Below are positions 53,485 through 63,267 of a DNA stretch of 64,000 nt, piece by piece. The position numbers were made by a program, and so were the translations under genes. The notes beneath the pieces are model-generated. The model saw only the letters and a program-made list of their open reading frames with translations, made no database searches and was not told where the DNA came from. Origin of the DNA: Sphaerochaeta sp. (GTDB lineage: Bacteria > Spirochaetota > Spirochaetia > Sphaerochaetales > Sphaerochaetaceae); contig JAKVPA010000011.1 in the NCBI GenBank assembly GCA_022482495.1, positions 1-64,000 of the forward strand. Direction: 5' to 3'. The stretch's first letter is position 1, and the number at the start of each line of letters is the position of its first letter.

Positions 53485-54222
53485 ATGCAACGGACGCAAC
53501 AGGATGTGTATCAGGATATTCCCGAACTCAAACGGGTCGAGGTGCCCCGCGACGACCATCGCAGGGAGGTGAAGAGCTATGTGCTTCGCAGCGGCTATCT
53601 TCATGAGTCGGACCTTCAGTCGCTGAAGCGGTATTTCCCCCAGTATGGAATCCCGTACCGGGATGAAGTGACCGATTTCCCCGCGTTGTTCCCCAAACGG
53701 CAACCCCTGTGCGTTGAAATTGGTTTCGGTATGGGGGACGCCACCCTGAGGATCGCCAAGGAACGTCCCCAGTATGATTACCTGGGGCTTGAGGTGTTTC
53801 TCACCGGTTTCGCCCGTCTGATGCGCAGGGTGGGGGACGAGGCGATCCCCAACCTCCGGTTGATGCGTTTCGACGCGGTGACGGTCCTCCGCACCATGGT
53901 GGCTGACGGATCGGTTTCCGCTTTCCATATCTTCTTCCCTGATCCCTGGCAGAAACACCGGCAGCAGAAACGCCGCCTGATCCAACCGCTCTTCGCTTCC
54001 CTGCTTGCCCAGAAACTGGAGAAGGGCGGATACATCTACTGTGTCACCGACTGGGAGGAGTACGCCGAGCAGATCAAAGAGGTGCTGGGAGCCACCGAAG
54101 GGCTGGTCAATCCATATGGTGGGTATGCCGATCCTCGTCCCTGGCGGCCTCAGACCCATTTCGAGGAAAAAGGATTGGCCGCTCAACGCCCCATCCGGGA
54201 GATCTGGGTGGAAAAACAGTGA
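53485..54222 (+). CDS. trmB: tRNA (guanine-N7-)-methyltransferase TrmB
   Basis: 245 residues. VEIGFGMGDATLRIAKERPQ is the SAM loop; YLGLEVFLTGFARLMRRV, NLRLMRFDAVTVLR and FPDPWQKHRQQKRRLIQPLF are the TrmB signatures. It methylates G46 in the variable loop of tRNA. An N-terminal ~65 residues before the core are somewhat longer than average. The ATG at 53485 is 4 bases after mfd and translation may be coupled. Confidence 0.95.
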   Translation: MQRTQQDVYQDIPELKRVEVPRDDHRREVKSYVLRSGYLHESDLQSLKRYFPQYGIPYRDEVTDFPALFPKRQPLCVEIGFGMGDATLRIAKERPQYDYLGLEVFLTGFARLMRRVGDEAIPNLRLMRFDAVTVLRTMVADGSVSAFHIFFPDPWQKHRQQKRRLIQPLFASLLAQKLEKGGYIYCVTDWEEYAEQIKEVLGATEGLVNPYGGYADPRPWRPQTHFEEKGLAAQRPIREIWVEKQ

Positions 54223-54231
54223 AAAAACGGC

Positions 54232-54261
54232 TTGCACGACCGTGCCGGTTTTCTGCATACT
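54232..54261 (+). promoter_or_regulatory. Promoter of the sensor gene
   Basis: -35 TTGCAC (54232-54237), 18-bp spacer, -10 CATACT (54256-54261); start near 54268, leaving an 11-nt leader with AGGA before the ATG. Confidence 0.5.
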
Positions 54262-54278
54262 TGCTCGTATAGGAAGCC

Positions 54279-56256
54279 ATGGTGAACCTTTTTGTGCTCA
54301 TGCCGCTTGCGTTACTTCTGAGTCTGTACGTAGTCAGCTCCGCTTCTCAACCGCGGATGCATGGCCTCCGTGGCACGCTGGAGACAGGATTCCTCTTGGG
54401 GCTCTGTTGCGTGCTTGCAGCCCTTCCTGCGCTGTTTTCCGGGGAAGGATATGCCGTTCTCGGTTTCCCCAGATGCTGCTTTTTCTCCTTGACCGTGTGG
54501 TATGGACCGGCCGTGATGGCGATCCCCCTCGTTTTCGCCTGTGCGCTTTCTCTTCTGGCTCCGGAATCCGGTATGACGGCAGCTTGGTTCGGGTATGGCC
54601 TTTGTTTTCTCGTCGGGGTGCTGGTGCATCATACGGAACGGAAGCAAGCCATTCCTGCAACGCTTTTTGTGGTGGGTGCCTTGGCCGCATTCGGCGGAAC
54701 GATGCTTTTTGCCGCAGGGGGGAAACAGCTGTCGCTTCCGACCATTATTTCGTTCCTTCTCTCCGCCATGGTGGCGTCCCTCTCTTCCTGCCTTTTCGTC
54801 TGGTTGGTCCGTCTTCTGGAGGAAAAAGGGGATGCGGCAAAACGGTTGGCCGTCCGTGCCAAAAGCAATTCGTTTCGTTGTTTGGCAAAACGCCGGTGGC
54901 GATGACGCTCTCCGAACCGGAGAACGGCGTGTTTGCCTGTCGGCGAACGAAGCGTTCCAGCGGATGATGGGATACGGAAAACAGGAAATGCTTTCGCTGG
55001 GATGGAAGGGGCTTGTCTGCGGGCAGGACGCCGATGTGTGGGAACGTGGGATGTGCGTCCCTGGTTCCGAGGAGAAGCGCGTGCAGGTGCGGTTGCGTAC
55101 GGCGGATGGATCGTTGCTCTGGACGGAAGTGGTGATGACCTCTTTCCCCTGTTGTCAGGTACAGAAGGTGCTGGGAGTCGTCCGTGACATCACACGGGAG
55201 AAGGAGGAGGAGCTCAGGCTTTCCTACGCGGGGTGCCATGACACGTTGACCGGCCAGTACAACCATACCGCTTGGGAAGAGAAGGTCAGGGAACTTTCCA
55301 TCGAGCATGAGGATGTTCCCCTTGCCGTGGTGGTCGGGAATCTCCATTCCGTCAGTATGATCAACAGCATGTTCGGCAGGCAGGTAGGGGACCAGCAGAT
55401 CAAACGGTTTACCGACATTTGCGCCGATTGTCTTCCCCAGGGTGGCTATCTGGCCCGCACGGATGGGGACGAGGTGTCCCTGTTGCTTCCCCGGCATGAC
55501 GCGCGGATGGCAGAAGCGTTGACCGAACGGATTCTCTCCCGTCTTTCCTGCCATACGGTGGGTGGGATGATTACGCTCTCTGCGTCTTTTGGCATTGCAA
55601 CCACCAACCAGGTCACGGACGATGTCGGGGCGGTGGTGGAGAAGGCGGAGGATGACCTTGAAGCGCGACGCATCTATGACAACGGAGAGGGCAAAGGAAA
55701 TGTCGTCACGGTGATCCTGAACAGCCTGCAGGCGAAGAGCCCACGGGAGGAACAGCATTCCCAGCGGGTCGGCGACGGGAGCGCCGCGTTGGCCCGTGCC
55801 GCCGGTCTCAGCCCCCGGCTGGTCTCCCAGATGCGCGTCGCGGGATTGCTCCATGACATTGGGAAGATCGGGGTGGATGAGCAGATACTGAACAAACCGG
55901 GCAAGCTGGATGTCCAGGAACGGGAAGCGGTAAAACGGCATTCCGAAATTGGTTCACGGATCCTTTCTTCCTGTGTCCAGACAGCCCCGTTGGCAAGTTG
56001 GGTACTTGCCCATCATGAACGGTATGATGGATGCGGGTACCCCAGAGGTCTGAAAGGAACGGACATTCCGTTGTGTTCCCGGATCCTCGCCGTGGTGGAT
56101 ACCTGGGACGCCATGGTCAGTGACCGCCCGTACCGCAAAGCGCTCACCCCGGACCAGGCGGCAGCGGAGATTCAGAGAGTCAGCGGAACCCAGTTGGATC
56201 CCGACCTTGCGCGGCTGTTCATCACCCGCGTGCTGCATCGTCCCTGGGCAGCCTGA
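54279..56256 (+). pseudogene. Membrane PAS-GGDEF-HD-GYP cyclic-di-GMP protein, broken by two single-base frameshifts
   Basis: Three frames in succession read as one protein. Frame 1 (54279 to ~54861) has about six membrane spans (VNLFVLMPLALLLSLYVVS to ISFLLSAMVASLSSCLFVW). Frame 3 gives KTPVAMTLSEPENGVF, the start of a PAS domain; frame 2 gives CLSANEAFQRMMGYGKQEM, its continuation. Restoring one A in the run at 54861-54864 and one T at 54932-54934 makes 1980 nt, a 659-residue protein. Then comes a GGDEF domain whose motif reads TDGDEV at about 393-398 (probably inactive as a synthase), and an HD-GYP phosphodiesterase with GLLHDIGKIGVDEQILNKPG and HHERYDGCGYP (metal and GYP residues kept). 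Confidence 0.8.
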
Positions 56257-56261
56257 TCCAA

Positions 56262-56289
56262 ACAAAAACGACCGGGGATTGCCCGGTCG
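56262..56289 (-). terminator. Terminator of the EF-G-like gene
   Basis: On the minus strand CGACCGGG / CCCGGTCG (8 bp) is followed by TTTTTGTTT. It lies 23 bases after the EF-G-like stop and 6 after the sensor gene stop on the other strand. Confidence 0.8.
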
Positions 56290-56311
56290 TCGACGTACCA
56301 GAAAAAAACGG

Positions 56312-58399
56312 TTATTCTTCTTCGTCCGTCTTCATGTGTTTCTTTCCTTCCTCGATCACCTCATCGGCGAGTTTGCCGGTCAGTTTCTCGTAGTGGTCGA
56401 ACTCCATGTCGAACGAACCGGTCCCGCTGGTCATGCTCTTCAGATCCACCACGTAGTTCAGCACTTCGGACTGGGGGACCAACGCCTTGACCACCTGCAG
56501 TGAGCCTGCTTCCTCCTGTCCGAGCACACGTCCCCGTTTGGAGGAGAGGTCGGAAAGGATCGCTCCAAGGTATTCGTTGTCCACGTAGATCTGGATGCTC
56601 ATGATCGGCTCGAGCAACACGCATCCCGCTTTGGCCAGCGCCGCCTTCATCGCGCCTTTTCCGGCGAGTTTGAACGCCATGTCGCTGGAGTCGACGGGAT
56701 GTTCCTTGCCGTCGATCAGGGTGATGGCGATGTCCACCATCGGGTAGCCGGCCAGGAACCCTTCGGCCATCTGCTCATGCAGTCCTTTCTCGATGCCGGG
56801 AATATACCCTTTGCTGATCGCCCCCCCCTTGATGGCGTTGGTGAACACGTACTGCGCGCCCCGTTCGGACGGTTCGATCTGCAGGACCACCTTGGCGTAC
56901 TGGCCGTGACCGCCGGTCTGTTTCTTGTGGGTGTATTCGGCAAGCCCGCTCGGCTTGGTGATCGTCTCGCGGTACGCAACCCGGGGAAGCTTGGTGTGGA
57001 TGGTGATCTTCTGTTTGTCCCGGATCTTGTCCAGGATCATGTTTAGGTGCAGTTCCCCGAGACCCGCCACATAGCTTTCCTTGGTTTCTTCGTCGAACCC
57101 GGTCTTGAAGGTAAGGTCTTCCTCAGCGACACGGTACAACGCCTCGTTCATCTTCACTTCGCTCTTCTTGTCATCCGTACTGATGGCAAGCTTGTACACC
57201 GGAGAGGGGAGTTGCAACGGTTGGAACGTGTACGTCGCGTTGGAATCCTCAAGGAGCGAACTGTTCGTCATGATCGCATCCGCCTTGGCGATGATGCCGA
57301 TGTCCCCTGCGGGAAGCGCGTCCGTCTCCACCAGCTTGCGGCCGACCATCCGGTAGACCTTCATCGGTTTCTCCTTCTTGCCGCTGGGGCGTACCACCAT
57401 CTCGGTGTTTCCGGTAAGCGTACCGGTGACCACCTTGACGAACGAGAGCCTGCCGTTGAACTGGTCCAGCGTCGTCTTGAAGCAGTAGCCGCTGAAAGCT
57501 CCGTCCGGCGTGATGGCCAGGTCGTGATGCTGTCCATGAGCGTCCAGGATCCATTCCTTTCTCCCCAGCGGGGAGGGGAAGTTGTTCTTGATGAAGTTCA
57601 GGAGTGTACCCACACCCAGTCCCAGGCTTGCCTGTCCGCAGAAAACCGGGACGACACGGTTGTTGGCGAACCCTTCCCTGAGTCCACGGCGGATGTCATC
57701 CGCTTCCAGCGTGCCTTTGTCAAAGTATTTTTCGATCAGGTCATCGGCGCCTTCGGCGGCGGACTCCACCAATTGGGCGTGGAACTGGTCGTACAGGTCC
57801 TGGTATTCCGCCGGCACTTCACTGGAGGCCAGTTTTCCTTTGTCATCCAGGAAATAGGCTTTGTCTTCGATCAGATTGATCACGCCGCGGAAATCCTTTC
57901 CGCTTCCCACCGGGATGCTCAACGGGACGAAAGAGAGTTTGAACCGCTCCTTCAGCTCGTCGATGATCTTGGTATAATCAGCGCGTTCCTTGTCCATCTT
58001 GTTGATGAACACGGCGCGTGGTTTGTTTCTGTTGTCAAGGTGACGCCACAGTTTCAGCGTCTCGATCTGGATGCCATCAACAGCATCGATCAGCATCAAC
58101 GCCGTTTCGCAGGAACGGAAGCCGCAGATGGCCTCTCCGATGAATCCCGCGGTTCCCGGCGTGTCCAGGATATTCAACGTCTTCCCGTTCCAGGGAAAAG
58201 AGCAGAGGGACGTATGAACGGAAATCTTCTTGGCGATCTCCTCCTCAGTGAAATCACTCACTGTCTTGCCATTCTCGATCGTTCCGTAGGACGGGATGAC
58301 ACCCGCCTGGAACAGCATCTGCTCGACCAACGTGGTTTTACCGGTGCCGTTGTGCCCGACGATCGCCACATTCCGGACATCCGAACTCACAACGCTCAT
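56312..58399 (-). CDS. EF-G-like translation GTPase (EF-G-2 type)
   Basis: 695 residues with the complete EF-G domain set. G1 is GHNGTGKTTLVEQML instead of the [13 protein letters not shown] of canonical EF-G; G3 ILDTPGTAGF, G4 FINKMDKERA. Domains III-V end with GFLAGYPMVDIAITLIDG, ILSDLSSKRGRVLGQ and LKSMTSGTGSFDMEFDHYE. The divergent G1 groups it with EF-G-2-type proteins, whose role is less clear than translocation. Strong promoter upstream; fusA lies 100 bases before it on the same strand. Not a TetM-type protein by eye. Confidence 0.85.
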   Translation of the reverse strand: MSVVSSDVRNVAIVGHNGTGKTTLVEQMLFQAGVIPSYGTIENGKTVSDFTEEEIAKKISVHTSLCSFPWNGKTLNILDTPGTAGFIGEAICGFRSCETALMLIDAVDGIQIETLKLWRHLDNRNKPRAVFINKMDKERADYTKIIDELKERFKLSFVPLSIPVGSGKDFRGVINLIEDKAYFLDDKGKLASSEVPAEYQDLYDQFHAQLVESAAEGADDLIEKYFDKGTLEADDIRRGLREGFANNRVVPVFCGQASLGLGVGTLLNFIKNNFPSPLGRKEWILDAHGQHHDLAITPDGAFSGYCFKTTLDQFNGRLSFVKVVTGTLTGNTEMVVRPSGKKEKPMKVYRMVGRKLVETDALPAGDIGIIAKADAIMTNSSLLEDSNATYTFQPLQLPSPVYKLAISTDDKKSEVKMNEALYRVAEEDLTFKTGFDEETKESYVAGLGELHLNMILDKIRDKQKITIHTKLPRVAYRETITKPSGLAEYTHKKQTGGHGQYAKVVLQIEPSERGAQYVFTNAIKGGAISKGYIPGIEKGLHEQMAEGFLAGYPMVDIAITLIDGKEHPVDSSDMAFKLAGKGAMKAALAKAGCVLLEPIMSIQIYVDNEYLGAILSDLSSKRGRVLGQEEAGSLQVVKALVPQSEVLNYVVDLKSMTSGTGSFDMEFDHYEKLTGKLADEVIEEGKKHMKTDEEE

Positions 58400-58437
58400 A
58401 TCTCCTCCTTTGTTGGGCTTTGGGACCCAATAAATTC

Positions 58438-58466
58438 ATCGTACGACCCGATTGTGCATCTGTCAA
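58438..58466 (-). promoter_or_regulatory. Promoter of the EF-G-like gene
   Basis: On the minus strand -35 TTGACA (58466-58461), 17-bp spacer, -10 TACGAT (58443-58438), start near 58431. The leader has a small hairpin (TTGGG/CCCAA) and AAAGGAGG before the ATG, so it is expressed separately from fusA. Confidence 0.75.
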
Positions 58467-58501
58467 AATAAATCGTGCCGGGAGGAGAAATGGGAAAAAA
58501 G

Positions 58502-60538
58502 CTATTTCTTCGTGGTCTGCTGGTAGTGGCTGAACTCCATGGTGAAGCTTCCTCTGCCCTGGGTGGCGGAGCGAAGGATGGTGGTGTATCCGAACATCTG
58601 GGTCATCGGCGCCTCGGCGTTGATCACGTCCCCGGTGGGATGGCTCTCCATGCTGGAGACAATGCCGCCCCTGCTGGTCAGGGAGGAGATCACTTCTCCG
58701 ACATACGGGGTAGGAACGACGCAAACCACCTTCATCACCGGCTCCATCAATACCGGACCTGCCTGGGACGCCACCTTGTCGAAGCACATCGCCGCGGCGG
58801 ATTCCATCGCCACGGCGGTGGAGGTCAGTTCGTTGTACTGGATGTCCGTCACTTCGGCGATGATGTCCGTACAGGCGTAGCCGTAACGGATTCCGCCTTT
58901 CATGGCGTTTTCCACACCGGTTTGGATGGCGTTGTACAGATCTTCCGGCATGCCGCCATGGACCCGGGCAGCGCACACGTACTTGGTGCCTTCGCCCTGG
59001 GCTGCCGGTTTGACCGTCATGGTGACGCCTGCGAAGTTTTCCTTGTTGGCGATCACCTTTTGGAACGTTTCCGTACCGGAAGCTTCCTGGGAGACCGACT
59101 CACGATAGGAAACCTGGGGCTTGCCGACCCGCGCGTTGATCTTCATTTCTTTGGTCAGCCGGGTGACGATGACATCCAGATGGAGCTCTCCCATGCCGCT
59201 GATCAACAGCTGCCCGGTCTGTTCGTCCTCCTTGTAGGAGAACGTCGGATCCTCCTGGGCAAGCATGGCAAGCGCGTTCTTCAGTTTTGTCTGGTCGTCC
59301 GCCGTCGCCGCCTCGATGGCCACGCTGATCACCGGGTTGGGGAAGTGCATCTTCTCCAGCAGAATCTGCTGGCCTTCGCTTCCCAGCGTATCCCCCGTCT
59401 GGGCTTCCTTGAAGCCGATGATCACGCCGATGTCCCCGGCTTCCAGCTCCGTCATGTCCTCGCTGCGGTCGGCGTGCATTCGGAGAATTCTGCCGATCCG
59501 TTCGCGTTTCTTCTTGGAGATGTTCATGATCATCTGGCCTTTCTTCAGCGTTCCGGTGTACACACGGACGAAATCCATCGGACCGGCCTGCGGGTCGACC
59601 TGGATCTTGAAGACCAGGGCGAGGGGCGGTTTGTTGGTGTCATGGGATACCTGCACTTCCTTGCCCGTCTTCAGGTTGACGCCGGTGATGGCCGGAACCT
59701 CGCTGGGAGAGGGAAGATAGTCGACGATGCCGTCGATCAACGGCTGGACGCCCATGTCCCTGAGGGACGAGCCGGCGAACATGGGAAGCGCCTTACGCTG
59801 GATGGTCGCTTCCTTCAACGTCCGCTTGATCAGATCCACAGGAATCTCCTTGCCGTCGAAGTAGAGCTGCATGATCTCATCGCTGAACGAGGAGACGGCG
59901 TCGATCAACTTCTCCCGCCAAGTGTCTGCCATCTCCTGCAACGCTTCGGGGATGGGGTTTTCCGTCACCGTTTTGCCGAAGTCGGAATCATCGAAGGTGA
60001 GGTACTTCATGGAGAGCAGGTCGATGACCCCGTTGAACCCGCTTTCCGCGCCGACAGGGATGTTCACCGGCACCGGGTTGGCGCCGAACTTTGCCTTGAC
60101 CTGTTCCAGGACATCGAAGAAATCAGCGCCCATCCGGTCCATCTTGTTGACGAAGCCGATCCGGGGTACGTGGTAGGTGTCCGCCTGGCGCCAGACGGTT
60201 TCCGTCTGGGGCTCCACGCCACCGACGGCGGAGAAGACGACGATGCCGCCATCCAGGACGCGGAGGGAACGTTCCACCTCCGCGGTGAAATCGACATGTC
60301 CCGGGGTGTCGATGATGTTGATCTGGTACCCTTTCCAGAAACAGGTCGTCGCCGCGCTGGCGATGGTGATGCCGCGATCCTGCTCCTGGGGCAGGAAATC
60401 CATCGTCGCTTCCCCGTTGTCCACTTCCCCGATCTTATGGTTTTCCCCTGTGTAGAACAGGATCCGTTCCGTCGTTGTGGTCTTTCCGGCGTCGATGTGC
60501 GCCATGATGCCGATGTTTCGTGTCGTTTTTTCGTCCAT
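58502..60538 (-). CDS. fusA: Elongation factor G
   Basis: 678 residues from ATG 60538, which has GAGGGTGAG before it. G1 [23 protein letters not shown]2 [17 protein letters not shown]3 [18 protein letters not shown]4 [11 protein letters not shown], then domains III-V with [31 protein letters not shown] and [17 protein letters not shown]. It drives translocation and, with RRF, recycling. Spirochaetes carry two or more EF-G forms with divided tasks; which task this copy does cannot be told from sequence alone. Confidence 0.94.
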   Translation of the reverse strand: MDEKTTRNIGIMAHIDAGKTTTTERILFYTGENHKIGEVDNGEATMDFLPQEQDRGITIASAATTCFWKGYQINIIDTPGHVDFTAEVERSLRVLDGGIVVFSAVGGVEPQTETVWRQADTYHVPRIGFVNKMDRMGADFFDVLEQVKAKFGANPVPVNIPVGAESGFNGVIDLLSMKYLTFDDSDFGKTVTENPIPEALQEMADTWREKLIDAVSSFSDEIMQLYFDGKEIPVDLIKRTLKEATIQRKALPMFAGSSLRDMGVQPLIDGIVDYLPSPSEVPAITGVNLKTGKEVQVSHDTNKPPLALVFKIQVDPQAGPMDFVRVYTGTLKKGQMIMNISKKKRERIGRILRMHADRSEDMTELEAGDIGVIIGFKEAQTGDTLGSEGQQILLEKMHFPNPVISVAIEAATADDQTKLKNALAMLAQEDPTFSYKEDEQTGQLLISGMGELHLDVIVTRLTKEMKINARVGKPQVSYRESVSQEASGTETFQKVIANKENFAGVTMTVKPAAQGEGTKYVCAARVHGGMPEDLYNAIQTGVENAMKGGIRYGYACTDIIAEVTDIQYNELTSTAVAMESAAAMCFDKVASQAGPVLMEPVMKVVCVVPTPYVGEVISSLTSRGGIVSSMESHPTGDVINAEAPMTQMFGYTTILRSATQGRGSFTMEFSHYQQTTKK

Positions 60539-60626
60539 ACTCACCCTCGTCCTCAAGCAAGAAACCTTACCATAGAACGGTCCTTTGTGCTAGGGTGGAA
60601 AAGAAATCATCGAAAGGAGAGGACGT

Positions 60627-61124
60627 ATGGTTTGGTGGATCCTGTTTGTCGTGCTCTGGCTCATCTATGTGGTGGCTGTCCGGTCGAAACTGTCCGGTCT
60701 GAGTCACCGGCTGAACGACGTGACGACGGAGATCAACGCCGCTTTGAACGACCGGCGTTCCCTGGTTTCCGATCTTCCCGGAATCGTCAGAGCTCCGACG
60801 GACGCGCTGAAGGATATCTTCCGTCAGCGGGATGTCCTCTCCTCTGACGCGCCGACGGAACAGAAGGTCGCCTCGTGCCTGGTGATGGACCAGGCGCTCG
60901 GCAAACTGAAGGAAGAGGGGACGATCATCGCGACAAATCCCGCCGCCCCAACGTTGCTGGACACGCTCGCGTTGAACAGAGAGCGGCTCTCCCGCGCGGC
61001 GGACCGCTACAACGATCTGGCAAACGATCTGAACGAGACGATCCACTCGTTCCCCTCCCGCTGGGCTTCCCGCGGCTATCGCCGTGTGGAACTTATTTCT
61101 TCAGCAAAATCCGCAGCGAATTGA
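60627..61124 (+). CDS. LemA-like membrane-anchored protein
   Basis: 165 residues. An N-terminal span (MVWWILFVVLWLIYVVAV) is followed by a helical bundle: SHRLNDVTTEINAALNDRRSLVSDLPGIV fits the LemA start (Asn/Gln-rich helix with RR..LI..L), and the late ALNRERLSRAADRYNDLANDLNETIHSFPS matches the conserved LemA NxxxxxFP-type C-terminus. Function of LemA proteins is unclear. AAGGAGAGG precedes the ATG. The last 32 bases overlap the ATPase gene end on the other strand. Confidence 0.72.
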   Translation: MVWWILFVVLWLIYVVAVRSKLSGLSHRLNDVTTEINAALNDRRSLVSDLPGIVRAPTDALKDIFRQRDVLSSDAPTEQKVASCLVMDQALGKLKEEGTIIATNPAAPTLLDTLALNRERLSRAADRYNDLANDLNETIHSFPSRWASRGYRRVELISSAKSAAN

Positions 61125-63186
61125 GGATCGCCAGGATCGCCACGCCGACATCGGCGAAAATGGCCATCCACATGTTGGCGATGCCAAGGGCTCCGAGAAT
61201 CAACGTCAGCACCTTGATGGAAATGGCGAACGTGATGTTCTGCTTCACCGTCCGGTTGGTCCGTTTGGCGATGGCCACGGCGTCGCCGACCCGGGTGATG
61301 TCGTCCGTCATGACGACGATGTCGCTCGCCTCGATGGCGGCGTCGCTTCCCATGCCGCCCATGGCGATGCCCACATCAGACAGACCCAGCACCGGGGCGT
61401 CATTGATGCCGTCTCCCACATAGGCCACTTTGTGGCCGTTCTTCAGGCTTTCAAACGCCGCCACCTTGTCCTGGGGAAGCAGTTCCGCCTTGACGCTGGT
61501 GATGCCGATCTCCCCGGCGACTTCCTGGGCCACCGCCTTGTTGTCCCCGGTGAGCATCACCAGGTTGCGGAGCCCAAGCTGTTTCAGTTTCTGCAGTGTC
61601 GGTTTGACGCCATCCTTCAGCGTGTCGCTGACCCATATCGTGCCGGCATGGACGCCGTCCACCACCACTTCCACCACGGAAGCGGCGCTCGTCTCATGGC
61701 TCTGGATCGCCACGCCTTGGTCGGCGAGCAATTTCGCGTTGCCGCAGGCCACCTTGTGTCCGTCCACCATCCCGATGATTCCTTTGCCGGAGAGCTCATG
61801 GGCGCCTTCGGCGGGTTTTTGGTCAGGCAGCACGGCGTGGATGGCACGGGCGATGGGGTGGTTGCTTTCCGATTCCACCGATGAAGCGTAGGAAAGGACC
61901 TGTTCCATGGTGAACCCTTGGTAGGGGATCGTCCTGGTGACGGTGAACGTTCCTTTGGTCAGCGTGCCCGTCTTGTCGAACGCCATGGAGTCAGCCTCGG
62001 AAAGGGCCTGCAGGTAGTTGCCGCCTTTGACCATCACGCCCCGCTTGGCAAGAGCCCCGATGCCGGAGAAGAAAGAAAGCGGGACGGAAATGACCAGGGC
62101 GCAGGGGCAGCTGATGACCAGGAACACCAGCGCGCGGTACAGCCATTTCTGGAAATCACCGACGAACAGGGTGGGGATGACGGCCAGCGCGATGGCGGAG
62201 AAGACCACCACCGGGGTGTAGTACCGTGAGAACTTGGTGATGAACTGTTCGCTGGGGGCTTTGCGGTTGGAGGAATCCTCCACCAGATCCATGATCCGCT
62301 TGACGGTGGAATCCTGGTAAGCTTTGGTGACGGTGACCAGCAGGGTCCCATCCGTATTGACGCAACCGGAGACCACCTCGTCCCCGACGGTCACCTTGCG
62401 GGGGACCGGTTCTCCCGTGATGGACTTGGTGTCCAGGAACGACGTACCGCTCTTCACGATGCCATCAAGAGGGATCTTCTCCCCGTTCTTTACCTTGACG
62501 ATGGATCCGACGGCGACGTTTTCGCTGGGAGTCACCGTTTCCTTGCCATCGGCAACCACCAGGGCGGTGTCGCTCTTCAGATCCATCATGTCGGCGATGT
62601 TCTTGCGTGAGGACTCCACCGCCTTGTCCTGGAAGTATTCGCCCACTTCGTAAAACAGCATGACGGCGGCCGCCTCACGGTAGTCACCCAGCGCGATGGC
62701 GCCGATGGACGCAACGGCCATCAGGAAATTCTCATCGAACAGCTTTCCTTTGAACAGGTTCTTCAGCGCGTTGAACACCACTTCGTAGCCGCAGATGGCG
62801 TAGCTTGCCAACGCGATGTACGGGATGCCGGAAACGAAGGAAGCGATGAACACCACCAAGGCGACCAGCATCCGCACCAGCTCCCAGTCGATGGATTTCT
62901 TCTCATTGATGACGCCGCAGACGCAGTGTTCATGGTTGCAGTACGGGCAGATGCCGTCATGCATCACCCGCAGTTCCATTTCGTCTTCCGTCTCGTTGGC
63001 GGTGCGTTCCACGTTCTTCCAGAAAGATTCAGTGGGGTCCGTCTTCGCCGTAACGGTCATCTTCATCTGCAGGAAATTGACGTTCGCCTTTTCCACACCG
63101 GGGAGGGCGGCGACAGCCTGTTCCACTTTTGCGCCACACTCCGCGCAATCGAGATTCCTCAGCTTCCATACCCGAGTCCTGTCCAT
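61093..63186 (-). CDS. P1B-type heavy-metal-exporting ATPase (Zn/Cd/Pb type)
   Basis: 697 residues. N-terminal HMA domain with NLDCAECGAKVEQAV (metal Cys pair), then a Cys/His-rich linker ICPYCNHEHCVCG. Membrane domain with SCPCAL (CPC) in LVFLVISCPCALVISVPLS; phosphorylation site FDKTGTLTKG; HP motif SNHPIARAI; hinge MLTGDN and VGDGINDAPVLGLSDVGIAMG. Type features place it with Zn/Cd/Pb exporters. The start is ATG 63186 with AAGGAGC before it; a TTG two codons upstream is possible. Strong promoter with palindrome. Confidence 0.92.
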   Translation of the reverse strand: MDRTRVWKLRNLDCAECGAKVEQAVAALPGVEKANVNFLQMKMTVTAKTDPTESFWKNVERTANETEDEMELRVMHDGICPYCNHEHCVCGVINEKKSIDWELVRMLVALVVFIASFVSGIPYIALASYAICGYEVVFNALKNLFKGKLFDENFLMAVASIGAIALGDYREAAAVMLFYEVGEYFQDKAVESSRKNIADMMDLKSDTALVVADGKETVTPSENVAVGSIVKVKNGEKIPLDGIVKSGTSFLDTKSITGEPVPRKVTVGDEVVSGCVNTDGTLLVTVTKAYQDSTVKRIMDLVEDSSNRKAPSEQFITKFSRYYTPVVVFSAIALAVIPTLFVGDFQKWLYRALVFLVISCPCALVISVPLSFFSGIGALAKRGVMVKGGNYLQALSEADSMAFDKTGTLTKGTFTVTRTIPYQGFTMEQVLSYASSVESESNHPIARAIHAVLPDQKPAEGAHELSGKGIIGMVDGHKVACGNAKLLADQGVAIQSHETSAASVVEVVVDGVHAGTIWVSDTLKDGVKPTLQKLKQLGLRNLVMLTGDNKAVAQEVAGEIGITSVKAELLPQDKVAAFESLKNGHKVAYVGDGINDAPVLGLSDVGIAMGGMGSDAAIEASDIVVMTDDITRVGDAVAIAKRTNRTVKQNITFAISIKVLTLILGALGIANMWMAIFADVGVAILAILNSLRILLKK

Positions 63187-63206
63187 TTCCAAGCTCCTTC
63201 TTAATC

Positions 63207-63224
63207 AATCATCATATGATGATT
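63207..63224. promoter_or_regulatory. Palindromic operator candidate (ArsR/SmtB-like) of the metal ATPase
   Basis: AATCATCATATGATGATT is an 18-bp perfect palindrome. It overlaps the start point of the ATPase transcript and the end of its -10 element, 20 bases before the ATG. AT-rich palindromes with a TCATATGA core are typical binding sites of ArsR/SmtB metal sensors, but no such regulator gene lies in the window. Confidence 0.65.
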
Positions 63225-63250
63225 TAATGATATATTGAGGAGTTTGTCAA
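63222..63250 (-). promoter_or_regulatory. Promoter of the metal ATPase gene
   Basis: On the minus strand -35 TTGACA (63250-63245, exact consensus), 17-bp spacer, -10 TTAAAT (63227-63222). The start falls in the palindrome at 63207-63224. A strong promoter held by a repressor is implied. Confidence 0.75.
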
Positions 63251-63267
63251 GGTTTTCCGGAAAAACC

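Noticed and set aside
56312-58399. Tetracycline-resistance ribosomal protection protein
   Set aside because: G1 and the C-terminal domains resemble EF-G-2 types; nothing specific to TetM/TetO is recognised, and the gene sits beside fusA without mobile elements.
58475-60847. 790-codon open frame antisense to fusA
   Set aside because: It covers fusA exactly out of phase, has no recognisable domain, and continues into unrelated sequence.
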